Below are positions 31,968 through 40,817 of a stretch of 64,000 bases of DNA, in pieces. Every line of letters begins with the position of its first letter. Position 1 is the stretch's first letter. A program made the position numbers and the translations under genes. The stretch comes from Kitasatospora sp. MAP12-44. Lineage in GTDB: Bacteria; Actinomycetota; Actinomycetes; Streptomycetales; Streptomycetaceae. The stretch is from positions 5,208,001 through 5,272,000 of the forward strand of contig NZ_JARZAE010000004.1 of NCBI RefSeq assembly GCF_029892095.1, in the 5' to 3' direction. The notes under the pieces were generated by a model. It saw only the letters and a list, made by a program, of their open reading frames with translations. It did not search any database and was not told where the DNA came from.

Positions 31968-33239
31968 ATGACGGCAGCGGGCGGCGACGGGGGTACCGAA
32001 GGCACGGAAGGCGCGGAGGAGGCGGTGGTCGCCCCGCCACCGGTCGACCCCTGGGCCCCGCCCTCGGCCCTGTCGCACCCCACCCCTCAGGCGGCCGCGC
32101 CCTACCCGGCCGCGCCGCCGTACCCCGCGCCCCCGTACGCGGGCAGCCCGTACCCCACCGGCCCGTATCCCACCGGCCCGTACCCGCCGCCCAACGGCCC
32201 GTACTCGCCCGGCCCGTACGGTGCCTGGTCCGGCCTCCCGGCACCGCGGCCGTCCGTCAACGGCTTCGCCATCGCCTCCCTGGTCACCGCGCTGGCCTGC
32301 TTCCTCTGGCCGCTGGCCCTCGGCTTCGGCATCACCGGCCTGGTCCAGATCCCGCGCCGCCACCAGCGCGGCACCGGCCTGGCGGTCAGCGGCATGGTGC
32401 TGTCGGTGCTGGGCCTGTTCGCGACCATCGGCGTGGTGGCCGGCGGCCTCCACTCCGGCAGCCCGTTCCAGGCGTTCGGCGGCACCTCCCCGGTGAGCCT
32501 GCAGCTGGGCCAGTGCTTCAACCGCGCCTCGTCGCAGGTCGACGTCGTCTCCTGCGACCTGCCGCACGACGGCGAGGTGGTCGGCGGCACCCAGCTGGAG
32601 GACAGCGACTACCCGAGCCAGGCCCAGCGCGAGCAGGAGGTCGGCCAGACGTGCGTCCAGCTGGCCGGCGACTACGCGATGGACAACTGGGCCATCCCCA
32701 GCGCGGTGCTGGTGCACTACTTCTACCCGCAGCAGGGCGACTGGGCGGCCGGCGAACGCCGGGTCAGCTGCTTCCTGACCGAGCCGGACCAGAAGCTGAC
32801 CGGCTCGCTGCGCAAGGACAGCAGCAACACCACCTCCGCCCAGTACGCCTACCTGTGGGCGATGGACGCGATCGACGAGCAGGCCGGCAAGCGGCCGTCC
32901 GGCTCGGTGGCCGACGATCCGGCGAGCTTCCGCAGCTGGGCGACGGCCATGGCCACCACGGTGGAGTCGGAGACGAACGCACTGGCCGGGGACACCTGGG
33001 ATCCGGGGGCCATGGAAGCGATCGCCGCGCAGATCGCCGAGCTGAAGCTGCGGATCCCGGCGCTGCGCGCGGCCGGCGCCAGCACCGACACCAACGAGCT
33101 CATCGCCCAGCTCGCGGAGGCCGACCAGCACCGGGCCTACGACCAGCAGAAGGCCGTCCGCCAGTTGCTCCAGCTCTCCACCGACGAGTCCTGGGCGACC
33201 GGTCCGGACCCGTCCGGCGACTCTTCGCAGAGCGTCTGA
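31968..33239 (+). CDS. DUF4190/septum-formation-domain membrane protein
   Basis: 423 aa from ATG 31968 (a run of G residues 4 nt upstream). A long Pro/Tyr/Gly-rich cytoplasmic N-terminus (repeated PYPTGPYP) precedes a DUF4190 two-helix unit (about 95-160; GFAIASLVTALACFLWPLALGFGITGL and GLAVSGMVLSVLGLFATIGVVAGG). An extracytoplasmic septum-formation-type domain follows, with paired cysteines (LGQCFN, VVSCDLPHDGEVVG, TCVQLAGDYA, VSCFL) and a helical C-terminus. The family is widespread in actinomycetes. A role in septation is the family annotation, not proven by anything here. Confidence 0.75.
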   Translation: MTAAGGDGGTEGTEGAEEAVVAPPPVDPWAPPSALSHPTPQAAAPYPAAPPYPAPPYAGSPYPTGPYPTGPYPPPNGPYSPGPYGAWSGLPAPRPSVNGFAIASLVTALACFLWPLALGFGITGLVQIPRRHQRGTGLAVSGMVLSVLGLFATIGVVAGGLHSGSPFQAFGGTSPVSLQLGQCFNRASSQVDVVSCDLPHDGEVVGGTQLEDSDYPSQAQREQEVGQTCVQLAGDYAMDNWAIPSAVLVHYFYPQQGDWAAGERRVSCFLTEPDQKLTGSLRKDSSNTTSAQYAYLWAMDAIDEQAGKRPSGSVADDPASFRSWATAMATTVESETNALAGDTWDPGAMEAIAAQIAELKLRIPALRAAGASTDTNELIAQLAEADQHRAYDQQKAVRQLLQLSTDESWATGPDPSGDSSQSV

Positions 33240-33727
33240 CGCACCGTCGCCGGGCCCGGTCGGCCACCGCCGACCGACCCTTCGGTGCGTGTTCAAAGAA
33301 TCCCGGACGGGAAGGACCCCGCTAGCACCTTGCGCTGGGGCGATAGCCGGTCCACCCTTGCGATAGTCGTACGTGAGGTGTCCACGTCGGTATCATCCGA
33401 CCGGACCGGGGCGGGCGGGGGCAGCGGTACGACTGACGGGTGGGGACCGGTGCGGGCGAGGCACCGTCAGCGCCCGCCGTGACAAACCAGCGGGGCAGGG
33501 GCATCGGGCGGAACCTCGATCGACCTTCGGCTCCCTCGGCTTACGCGCTGTTAACCGGGCCACCAGCTGCCTAACAGCACGGAAACCTCGTCCGCACGCC
33601 CCGTTAGCGGGCCGCTCCTAGCCTCGGCACAGGGCGGCCGGCGCTGTGCCCGGCCCGACTCGACCCCCACCGAGCCGGGCCGGGCACCGCGCGTCCGAGC
33701 GGCGGGCGATTCGCTACGCTCCGGACC
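33240..33727. other. 488-bp non-coding region
   Basis: No convincing gene on either strand. A perfect 8-bp hairpin CGGTCGGC-CACC-GCCGACCG (33257-33276) just after the upstream stop is a probable terminator. GCGATAG occurs twice 20 nt apart (from 33340 and 33360), partly inside a longer imperfect repeat beginning CTTGCG. The rest is GC-rich with a few AT-richer spots (33530-33560) that could be promoter for the small SPOR gene. Confidence 0.5.
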
Positions 33728-33898
33728 ATGACGACCGACTCCGCCTCCTCCCCTTGGTGCGTCATGCGCCAGGACGACAACGGCAACCGCTTCCTGGTCG
33801 CCCGCGGACTGACCCGCGAGGCCGCCGAGGCGCTGGCCGCCGAGTTCGAGGCGCGCGGTCACAAGCAGCTGTACTGGGTGACGGCCGAAACGTCCTAG
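33728..33898 (+). CDS. small SPOR-type protein
   Basis: 56 aa from ATG 33728. The sequence (SSPWCVMRQDDNGNRFLVARGLTREAAEALAAEFEARGHKQLYWV) has the beta-alpha-beta pattern with a central helix seen in SPOR-like mini-proteins found throughout streptomycetes. No signal peptide. It ends 9 nt before the Nudix gene, so they are probably co-transcribed. Function unknown; SPOR domains bind denuded glycan strands at septa in other bacteria, but this protein appears cytoplasmic. Confidence 0.75.
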   Translation: MTTDSASSPWCVMRQDDNGNRFLVARGLTREAAEALAAEFEARGHKQLYWVTAETS

Positions 33899-33907
33899 GG
33901 TCGACCC

Positions 33908-34360
33908 ATGGAAGCCATCGAGAACCGGATCGTCGTCGGCGGAGCACTGATCCACCAGGGGCGGGTGCTGGCCGCGCGGCGCAGTGCGCCGGCCGAGGTG
34001 GCCGGGCGGTGGGAGTTCCCCGGCGGCAAGGCCGAGCCCGGTGAGAGCGAGCCGCAGGCACTGGAGCGCGAGCTGCACGAGGAGCTGGGCGTCCGGGCGC
34101 GTGCGCTGCGGCGGCTGGCGGGGGAGTGGACGGTCCGGCCCGGTCTGCTGCTGCGGATCTGGGCGGCCGAGCTGCTCGCCGGCGATCCGCAGCCGCTGGA
34201 GGACCACTCCGAGCTGCGCTGGCTGGGCCCGGACGAGCTGTCGGTGGTGGACTGGCTGGAGCACGACCGCGAGGTGCTGCCCGAAGTGGCCCGGCTGCTC
34301 GCCACAGCAACCACTCCATGGGTAGGCCAATCGGAAAAGATGACCCAGACGCCGGGATAG
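33908..34360 (+). CDS. Nudix hydrolase (MutT-like)
   Basis: 150 aa from ATG 33908. Complete Nudix box GGKAEPGESEPQALERELHEELGV (residues about 39-62), fitting Gx5Ex7REUxEExGU. The remainder, with RIWAAELLAGDPQPLEDHSELRWLGPDEL, is the MutT/8-oxo-dGTP diphosphatase subtype. It removes oxidised or otherwise toxic nucleoside triphosphates. Nine nucleotides downstream of the SPOR mini-gene. Confidence 0.9.
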   Translation: MEAIENRIVVGGALIHQGRVLAARRSAPAEVAGRWEFPGGKAEPGESEPQALERELHEELGVRARALRRLAGEWTVRPGLLLRIWAAELLAGDPQPLEDHSELRWLGPDELSVVDWLEHDREVLPEVARLLATATTPWVGQSEKMTQTPG

Positions 34361-34477
34361 TCAAGGTTTCAGCTGGGTATGTCACATTTCGGCATGGTTC
34401 GTCACGCTTGGTGAGTCACGCCCATCGCGCCTCGGCAACCGGCCGCGGCGCGCAGCCTGAGAGCCGGAGGCCCGTCG

Positions 34478-37246
34478 GTGACGAGTACGGGTAGCGGCGG
34501 GGGAGCGCGGCGCACCGGTGGTGCCGCGGCCCGGGCCAGGCTGCGGGCCCGCGGCCCGGCCAGGAACGCCGTGCGCGGCCCCGCCGCGGCCCTGCGTCCC
34601 GCTGACCGGTTGGGTCCCGCTGACCGGCTGGGGGGCCCCCGCGCCCGCCCCGCCGCCGCCTCGGCCCCCGGCGGTCCGAGGATCCTCCCGGGCGGCGAGC
34701 TGCCGGCCCCCGCCGTCCCCACCCTGCGCAGCTCCCCGGGTGAGCCGTTCCCCGGCAGCGCCGCCGCCGAGGGCCCGGGCGACCACACCCAGGGCAGCCT
34801 CTTCGACGTTGTCAAGGTCGCCATCGCGATGCTCGACACCTCCGGCCGCGTGGTGCTGTGGAGTCCGGCCGCCGAGGAGCTGCTCGGCTGGCCGAGCGAG
34901 CTGCTGGTGGGCCGCCGGATCGAGGAGCTGCTGGTGGACGAGCAGCTGGTGCTCGCCACCCGCGAGGCCTTCCGGGTCGCCCTGAGCACCGGCGGCTGGA
35001 AGGGCCTGACCCAACTGCGCCACCGCGACGGCGACAAGGTCCCGGTCGAGGCCAGGATCTCGCTCCTGGTGGACGGCGACGGCACGCCGTTCCTGCTGGT
35101 CGCCCTCGCCGAGGCCCGCTCGCTGCAGTCCGTCGAGCGCGACCTGGCCGTGCGGGACGCGCTCTTCGAGCAGTCGCCGCTGGGCATCGCGGTGCTGGAC
35201 ACCGAGCTGCGCTACACCGCCGTCAACCAGACGCTGGCCGACATGAACGGCGTCGCCCCCGAGGAGCACCTCGGGCGCACCACCGGCGAGACCCTCCCCG
35301 AGCGGGGCGCCGACGAGATCAGCGCGATCCAGCGCGAGGTGCTGGCGTCCGGCGAGCCGGTCATCGACGTCACGCTCGCCGCGCCGGCGACCGCCCCGGT
35401 CGGCGGCTACCGCTCGGTCTCCTACAGCCGGCTCACCGACCGGGCCGGCAAGGTGCTGGGCATCTCGGGCACGGTGATGGACGTCACCGACCGCTACCGC
35501 GCGGTGGCCAAGGTCGAGCACGCCCGGCGCCGGCTCGCCCTGTTGAACGACTTCGGCTCCCGGGTCGGCGACCTGCTGGACGCCTCGCGGATCGCCCAGG
35601 AGCTGGCCGGCGCGGTGGTCCCCAAGCTGGCCGACTTCGCGGCCGCGATCCTGCTGCAGGCGGTCGCCCACGGCGACGACCTGCCGCGGCACGGCCACGA
35701 CCGCAGGACCTCGCTGCTGCAACTGGGCGTGGCCGCCGTGCAGGACGGTGAGGAGGTCGAGGTGATGCTCCGCCGGGGAGCCAGGATCACCTTCGCCGAG
35801 GAGTCCTGCTACGGCCGGGTGCTGCGTACCGGCCTGCCCGAAGTGCTCTCCGGCGCCGACGGGTTGGAGGACGCCACCTACCCCGGCGACCCCAAGGTCC
35901 GGGCGGCGCAGGAGCTCGGCACGCACTCGGTGCTGGTGGTCCCGCTGCGTGCCCGGGGCCTGGTGATCGGCCTGCTGGTGCTCAGCCGGGCGGGCCGCCG
36001 GGAGGCCTTCGACCGGGACGACCTGGCCTTCTCGGTCGAGCTGGCCGACCGGGCCGGCAGCTCGCTGGACAACGCCCGGCTCTACGCCCGCGAGCGCACC
36101 GCGGCGCTGACCCTGCAGCGCACGCTGCTGCCGCAGCAGGTCCCGCAGCCCACCGGCGTCGAGGTGGCCTACCGCTACGTCCCCGGCAGCAGCGGCACCG
36201 AGGTGGGCGGCGACTGGTTCGACGTCATCCCGCTGCCCGGCGAGCGCACCGCGCTGGTGGTCGGCGACGTGATGGGCCACGGCCTGCGGGCCGCCGCCAC
36301 GATGGGCCGGCTGCGCACCGCGGTCCGGGTGCTGGCCGCGCTGGACCTGCCGCCGGACGTGCTGCTGCGGCATGTCCACGAGCTGACCGACGACCTCGCC
36401 CAGGGGCCGGACGAGGCGCTGCTCGCCACCTGCGTCTACGCCGTCTACGACCCGGCCACCGCGCGCCTGGTGGTGGCCAAGGCGGGCCATATCCCGCCGG
36501 TCCTGGTGGTGCCGCCGATCACCGGCCCCGCGCGCCGCGGCAGCCCGCTGCACGGCGGTCAGGGGCAGGTGCTCGACCTGCCCTCGGGTGCGCCGCTGGG
36601 GGTCGGCGGCGTCCCGTTCGAATCGGTCGAGCTGCAGATTCCCGAGGGCAGCATTCTGGCGCTCTGCACCGACGGCCTGGTGGAGTCCCGGGACAAGGAC
36701 CTGGACGTGGGCCTGGGCAGGTTGCAGGCGGTGCTGGAGAAGCCGTACGTGTCCATCCAGCACGCGTGTGAGGCGGTGCTGGACACCATCATGGAGCAGG
36801 GCCGCGAGCCGGACGACGTCGCGCTGCTGCTGGCCCGGCTCGGGAGGGGTGAGGAGGGGGCGCGCACGGTCGGCTGGACGCTCCCGGCGGAACCCACCGC
36901 GGTTTCGCGCGCCCGCCGGCTGGTCCGCGGCGCGCTCCAGGAGTGGGCGGTCGAGGAACTGACCGACGTCGCCGAGCTGCTGGTCAGCGAGCTGGTCACC
37001 AACTCCGTCCGGTATGCCAGCGCCCCGATCGGGGTACGGCTGACGCTCAGCGGCAGCCTGCTGGTGGAGATCTCGGACCCGCTGCCCGACCCGCCGCGCG
37101 AGCGGCACGCCGCCGAGGCCGACGAGGGCGGCCGGGGTCTTGAGCTGGTGGGCCGGCTGGCACTGCGCTGGGGCACCCGGGCCGAGGGAATGGGCAAAGT
37201 GGTCTGGTTCGAGCAGGAATTGCCGGGGAAGGAACCGAACCAGTAA
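34478..37246 (+). CDS. PAS-PAS-GAF-SpoIIE phosphatase-HATPase sensor (copy 1)
   Basis: 922 aa from GTG 34478 (GGAGG 7 nt upstream). A disordered Ala/Gly/Pro start (1-105) is followed by PAS1 (about 108-222), PAS2 (about 228-345), GAF (about 360-545), a PP2C/SpoIIE phosphatase (about 550-790; GGDWFDVIPLPGER near 576, VGDVMGHGL) and a RsbW-like ATPase (about 805-920; LLVSELVTNSVRYA near 833, GRGLELVG). A cytoplasmic sensor able to dephosphorylate STAS-domain antagonists, with an anti-sigma-like kinase module. It is followed after 242 bp by a paralogue; they share the architecture but not the N-terminal sequence. Confidence 0.88.
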   Translation: MTSTGSGGGARRTGGAAARARLRARGPARNAVRGPAAALRPADRLGPADRLGGPRARPAAASAPGGPRILPGGELPAPAVPTLRSSPGEPFPGSAAAEGPGDHTQGSLFDVVKVAIAMLDTSGRVVLWSPAAEELLGWPSELLVGRRIEELLVDEQLVLATREAFRVALSTGGWKGLTQLRHRDGDKVPVEARISLLVDGDGTPFLLVALAEARSLQSVERDLAVRDALFEQSPLGIAVLDTELRYTAVNQTLADMNGVAPEEHLGRTTGETLPERGADEISAIQREVLASGEPVIDVTLAAPATAPVGGYRSVSYSRLTDRAGKVLGISGTVMDVTDRYRAVAKVEHARRRLALLNDFGSRVGDLLDASRIAQELAGAVVPKLADFAAAILLQAVAHGDDLPRHGHDRRTSLLQLGVAAVQDGEEVEVMLRRGARITFAEESCYGRVLRTGLPEVLSGADGLEDATYPGDPKVRAAQELGTHSVLVVPLRARGLVIGLLVLSRAGRREAFDRDDLAFSVELADRAGSSLDNARLYARERTAALTLQRTLLPQQVPQPTGVEVAYRYVPGSSGTEVGGDWFDVIPLPGERTALVVGDVMGHGLRAAATMGRLRTAVRVLAALDLPPDVLLRHVHELTDDLAQGPDEALLATCVYAVYDPATARLVVAKAGHIPPVLVVPPITGPARRGSPLHGGQGQVLDLPSGAPLGVGGVPFESVELQIPEGSILALCTDGLVESRDKDLDVGLGRLQAVLEKPYVSIQHACEAVLDTIMEQGREPDDVALLLARLGRGEEGARTVGWTLPAEPTAVSRARRLVRGALQEWAVEELTDVAELLVSELVTNSVRYASAPIGVRLTLSGSLLVEISDPLPDPPRERHAAEADEGGRGLELVGRLALRWGTRAEGMGKVVWFEQELPGKEPNQ

Positions 37247-37488
37247 TGATCCGCACGGATTGATCGCACGGATCATCGATAATGGAGATCCTGTCCATGA
37301 CAAACTTGGGGTGGGCGTACGGGAGCGGACCAGGGGCGCGAGGATGGCAGGGGGGTAGCGCGCGCTGGGGAACAAAATCCTTCCCCCGATTTGATGTTGT
37401 GATGTTGTGGGCGTGTGCGGGTGCCTCCGGATGATGAATACTCGGTCTTCTCGACATCCGGATGGGCGCGGGTTGGAGGGGTCGGTCC

Positions 37489-40050
37489 TTGAACAGCATG
37501 CCGGCGCGGGAAGCGCTGACTGGCGGTGGCCATGCCGCCGTACCCGGGCAACCGGGGACACCGGTCGGCGGTCCTGTGCCCTCGCCTCCTGAGCCGGACT
37601 CCGGCCGCTGGGGCCACAGTGATCCGGGCTCGATCTACGAGTACATCCGGGTCGCCACCTTCGCGATCGGCGCGGACGGCCGGATCAGCCAGTGGAGCGA
37701 GCGCGCGGCGGACTTCTTCGCGCTGCCCGCCGCCGAGGCGGTCGGCGCAGACCCGGTGACCACCCTCGTCCCGCGCGAGCTCTGGCGGCGCGGGCGCGAC
37801 CGGCTGGAGCGCGCGCTGGCCGGCGAGGAGTGGATCGGCACCGCCCCCTACCGGGACCGCGGCGGCGCCGAGGGCCTCGCCGAGGTCTACCTGATGCCCG
37901 CCAGCACCGAAGCCGACCAGGGCGGCACCGCCGCCGGCGCGCTCTGTCTCGCGGTCGACCTCGGCAAGCTGCGCCGCATCGAGACCGACCTGGCCGCCTC
38001 CGAGGCCGTCTTCGGCCAGACCCCCAGCGGCTTCTTCCTCTTCGACCAGCAGCTCAAGCTGCAGCGGGTCAACCGCTCCTTCGCCGAGGCGGTCGGCGTC
38101 GAGCCCGAGGGCCTGACCGGCCTGACCGCCTACGACCTGTTCTCGACCACCGAGGCGGACCGCCTGCAGGCCGCCCTGCGCCAGGTGCTGGCCAGCGGCG
38201 ACCCGGTGGTCGACCTGCGGTTCAGCGGTGCGGTGCCGACCCGCGGCGGCAACCGCCGCTGGGCGATCTCGCTCTACCGGCTGACCGGCCCGGGCGAGCG
38301 CTCGATGGGCGTGGCCGGCCAGGTGCACGACGTCACCAGCCGGCACGTCGCCGAGCGCGAGGCGGCGGGCGTGCGGCGCAACCTGGCGCTGGTCAACGAG
38401 GCCAGCGCGCACATCGGCTCCACCCTCGACCTGGAGACCACCGCCAAGGAGCTGCTGGACGTGGTCGTCCCGCAGTTCTGCGACCTGGCCACCGTCGACC
38501 TGTACTCGGCGCTGCTCTCCGGCGAGAGCGGACCCTCGCTCACCGGCGCCGGCGGCGGCCCGTACGACGGCAGCGGCGAGCTGCGCCGGGTGGCCGTCTC
38601 CAGCGTGGTCGGCGACGCCTCCTCGGTGCTCGGCGGCGACCCGGCGTCCGGCGCCGCGCCGCTGCCCACCGCCGAGCCCGGCGGCACGCTCTGCTACCCC
38701 CCGCGCTCCCCGCACGCCCGCGCCCTGCGCACCGGCCGCAGCGCCATCCCCGAGCCCGGCCCCGACCCGCTGCTGCGCAGCACGCTGGTGGTGCCGCTGG
38801 TGGCCCGCAACGTGGTGCTCGGCCTGGTCCAGCTCTCCCGCGCGATCGGCAGCGAGCCCTTCGACGCCAGGGACGTCGCGATCGCCGAGGAGATCGCCGC
38901 CCGGGCCGCCGTCTGCGTGGACAACGCCCGGCTCTACCGGCGCGAGCACGAGCGCGCGCTGATCCTGCAGCGCAGCCTGCTGCCCCCGGGCAACCCGGAG
39001 GCCAGCGGCCTGGAGATCGCCTGCCGCTACCGCCCCAGCAACAACAACACCGAGGTGGGCGGCGACTGGTTCGACGTCATCGCGCTGCCCGGCAACCGCA
39101 CCGCGCTGGTGATCGGCGACGTGATGGGCCGCGGCCTGCGCGCCGCCGTGGCGATGGGTCAGTTGCGCACGGCGGTACGGACGTTGGCGATGCTCGACCT
39201 GGATCCGGTCGAGGTGCTGACCGCCCTGGACGAGATCGCCCGTGGCCTGGGCGACCCGGGACCGGCCGACGAGGACGCCGTCGAGGTCTACCTGGCGACC
39301 TGCGTGTACGCCGTCTATGACGCGGTCACCCGGCGCTGCGTCTTCGCCAACGCCGGCCACCTGCCGCCGGTGCTGCTCAGCCCCGGCGAGGACGCCCGGA
39401 TGCTGCACGTCCCGCCCGGCCTGCCGCTGGGCGTCGGCGGCGAGCCCTTCGAGGAGGTCGAGCTGACGCTGCCCGACGGCGCCCTGCTCGGCCTCTACAC
39501 CGACGGCCTGGTGGAGTCCCGCAAGCACCAGCTGGACGAGGGCCTGCTGGCCTTCCGCACCGCCCTGCAGAACGGCTCGCCCGGTCTGGAGCTGCTCTGC
39601 GACCAGGTGCTCAGCGAGTTGGACCCGCACCACGGCGAGGACGACATCGCCCTGCTGATGGCCCGGGTCCGGGCCATCCCGGAGGACGCGGTCGGCGACT
39701 GGCGGCTGCCGCCGGAGCCCACCTCGGTGGCCAAGGCCCGCGAACTGGCCTGCGGCTGGCTGCTGGTACGCGGTATGGACGAGCAGGTGGACACCACCGA
39801 GCTGCTGGTCAGCGAGCTGGTGACGAACGCGCTGCGGCACGGCCGCGGCGACATCCGGCTGCGGCTGCTGCGCGATGCCAACCTGGTCTGCGAGGTCTGG
39901 GACGACGGCTATGCCCAGCCCCGCCAGCGCCGCGCCCAGGAGACCGACGAGGGCGGCCGCGGCCTGCAACTCGTCAGCCTGCTGGCGGAGCGCTGGGGGA
40001 GCCGGCGGACCCCGCACGGCAAGATCGTCTGGTTCGAGCTCGGCGTCTAA
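37489..40050 (+). CDS. PAS-PAS-GAF-SpoIIE phosphatase-HATPase sensor (copy 2)
   Basis: 853 aa if it starts at TTG 37489 (GGAGGGG 7 nt upstream); ATG 37462 and ATG 37498 are in-frame alternatives. PAS1 (about 45-165), PAS2 (about 170-300), GAF (about 305-490), SpoIIE phosphatase (about 500-735; GGDWFDVIALPGNR near 523, VGG/DGL metal motifs) and HATPase (about 745-853; LLVSELVTNALRHG near 770, GGRGLQLVSLLAERWG). Same role as the preceding gene. Between them lie two tandem TGATGTTG repeats and a duplicated GCACGGAT near 37250-37275, possible control sequences. Its stop overlaps the sdhB stop on the other strand by 4 bp. Confidence 0.87.
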   Translation: MNSMPAREALTGGGHAAVPGQPGTPVGGPVPSPPEPDSGRWGHSDPGSIYEYIRVATFAIGADGRISQWSERAADFFALPAAEAVGADPVTTLVPRELWRRGRDRLERALAGEEWIGTAPYRDRGGAEGLAEVYLMPASTEADQGGTAAGALCLAVDLGKLRRIETDLAASEAVFGQTPSGFFLFDQQLKLQRVNRSFAEAVGVEPEGLTGLTAYDLFSTTEADRLQAALRQVLASGDPVVDLRFSGAVPTRGGNRRWAISLYRLTGPGERSMGVAGQVHDVTSRHVAEREAAGVRRNLALVNEASAHIGSTLDLETTAKELLDVVVPQFCDLATVDLYSALLSGESGPSLTGAGGGPYDGSGELRRVAVSSVVGDASSVLGGDPASGAAPLPTAEPGGTLCYPPRSPHARALRTGRSAIPEPGPDPLLRSTLVVPLVARNVVLGLVQLSRAIGSEPFDARDVAIAEEIAARAAVCVDNARLYRREHERALILQRSLLPPGNPEASGLEIACRYRPSNNNTEVGGDWFDVIALPGNRTALVIGDVMGRGLRAAVAMGQLRTAVRTLAMLDLDPVEVLTALDEIARGLGDPGPADEDAVEVYLATCVYAVYDAVTRRCVFANAGHLPPVLLSPGEDARMLHVPPGLPLGVGGEPFEEVELTLPDGALLGLYTDGLVESRKHQLDEGLLAFRTALQNGSPGLELLCDQVLSELDPHHGEDDIALLMARVRAIPEDAVGDWRLPPEPTSVAKARELACGWLLVRGMDEQVDTTELLVSELVTNALRHGRGDIRLRLLRDANLVCEVWDDGYAQPRQRRAQETDEGGRGLQLVSLLAERWGSRRTPHGKIVWFELGV

Positions 40051-40817
40051 CTCCTCGGCCGCAGGCCGATCTTCGAGCCCAGCCAGACCAGCGGGTCGTA
40101 CCTGCGGTCGGCGACCCGCTCCTTCAGCGGGATCAGGGCGTTGTCGGTGATCCTGATGTGCTCGGGGCAGACCTCGGTGCAGCACTTGGTGATGTTGCAG
40201 TAGCCCAGGCCGTGCACCTCCTGGGCCTCGGCCCTGCGGTCCAGGCCGACCTCGGCGGCGGCGTCCAGCGGGTGCATGTCCAGCTCGGCGACCCGCATCA
40301 GGAAGCGCGGCCCGGCGAACGCCGCCTTGTTCTCCTCGTGGTCGCGCACCGCGTGGCAGGTGTCCTGGCAGAGGAAGCACTCGATGCACTTGCGGAACTC
40401 CTGCGAGCGGTTCACGTCCTCCTGCCGCATCCGGTACTCGCCGGGCTTCAGCTCCGCCGGTGGTACGAAGGACGGCACCTCGCGCGCCTTGGCGTAGTTG
40501 AACGAGACGTCGGTGACCAGGTCGCGGATGGACGGGAAGGCCCGCAGCGGGGTGAGGACCACCGGTTCACCCTCCGGCAGCGTGGACATCCGGGTCATGC
40601 AGAGCAGCCGCGGCCGCCCGTTGATCTCGGCGCTGCACGAACCGCACTTGCCCGCCTTGCAGTTCCAGCGCACCGCCAGGTCCGGCGCCTGGGTGGCCTG
40701 CAGCCGGTGCACCAGGTCGAGCACCACCTCGCCCTCGTTGACCTCCACCCGGTAGCTGGCGAAACCGCCCTGGCCGCCCTCGCCGCGCCAGACCCGGAAC
40801 TCTGTCTCATAGCTCAT
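40047..40817 (-). CDS. sdhB: succinate dehydrogenase iron-sulfur subunit
   Basis: 256 aa from ATG 40817, overlapping the sdhA stop by 11 nt. The 2Fe-2S motif is CKAGKCGSC...LLC; the 4Fe-4S and 3Fe-4S ligands are in CIECFLCQDTC and GYCNITKCCTEVCPEH. It transfers electrons from the flavin of SdhA to the membrane anchor. Last gene of a sdhC-sdhA-sdhB operon of the mycobacterial Sdh1 type, in which the subunits differ in order and sequence from the sdhCDAB operon usual elsewhere. Confidence 0.95.
   Translation of the reverse strand: MSYETEFRVWRGEGGQGGFASYRVEVNEGEVVLDLVHRLQATQAPDLAVRWNCKAGKCGSCSAEINGRPRLLCMTRMSTLPEGEPVVLTPLRAFPSIRDLVTDVSFNYAKAREVPSFVPPAELKPGEYRMRQEDVNRSQEFRKCIECFLCQDTCHAVRDHEENKAAFAGPRFLMRVAELDMHPLDAAAEVGLDRRAEAQEVHGLGYCNITKCCTEVCPEHIRITDNALIPLKERVADRRYDPLVWLGSKIGLRPRS

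Noticed and set aside
34382..37561. 1059-codon open frame antisense to the first PAS-GAF-SpoIIE gene
   Set aside because: Same reasoning: GC-skew shadow with no motifs.
37273..40389. 1038-codon open frame antisense to the second PAS-GAF-SpoIIE gene
   Set aside because: The plus-strand frame has recognisable phosphatase and ATPase motifs throughout; the antisense frame is low-complexity Gly/Arg/Ala/Gln.
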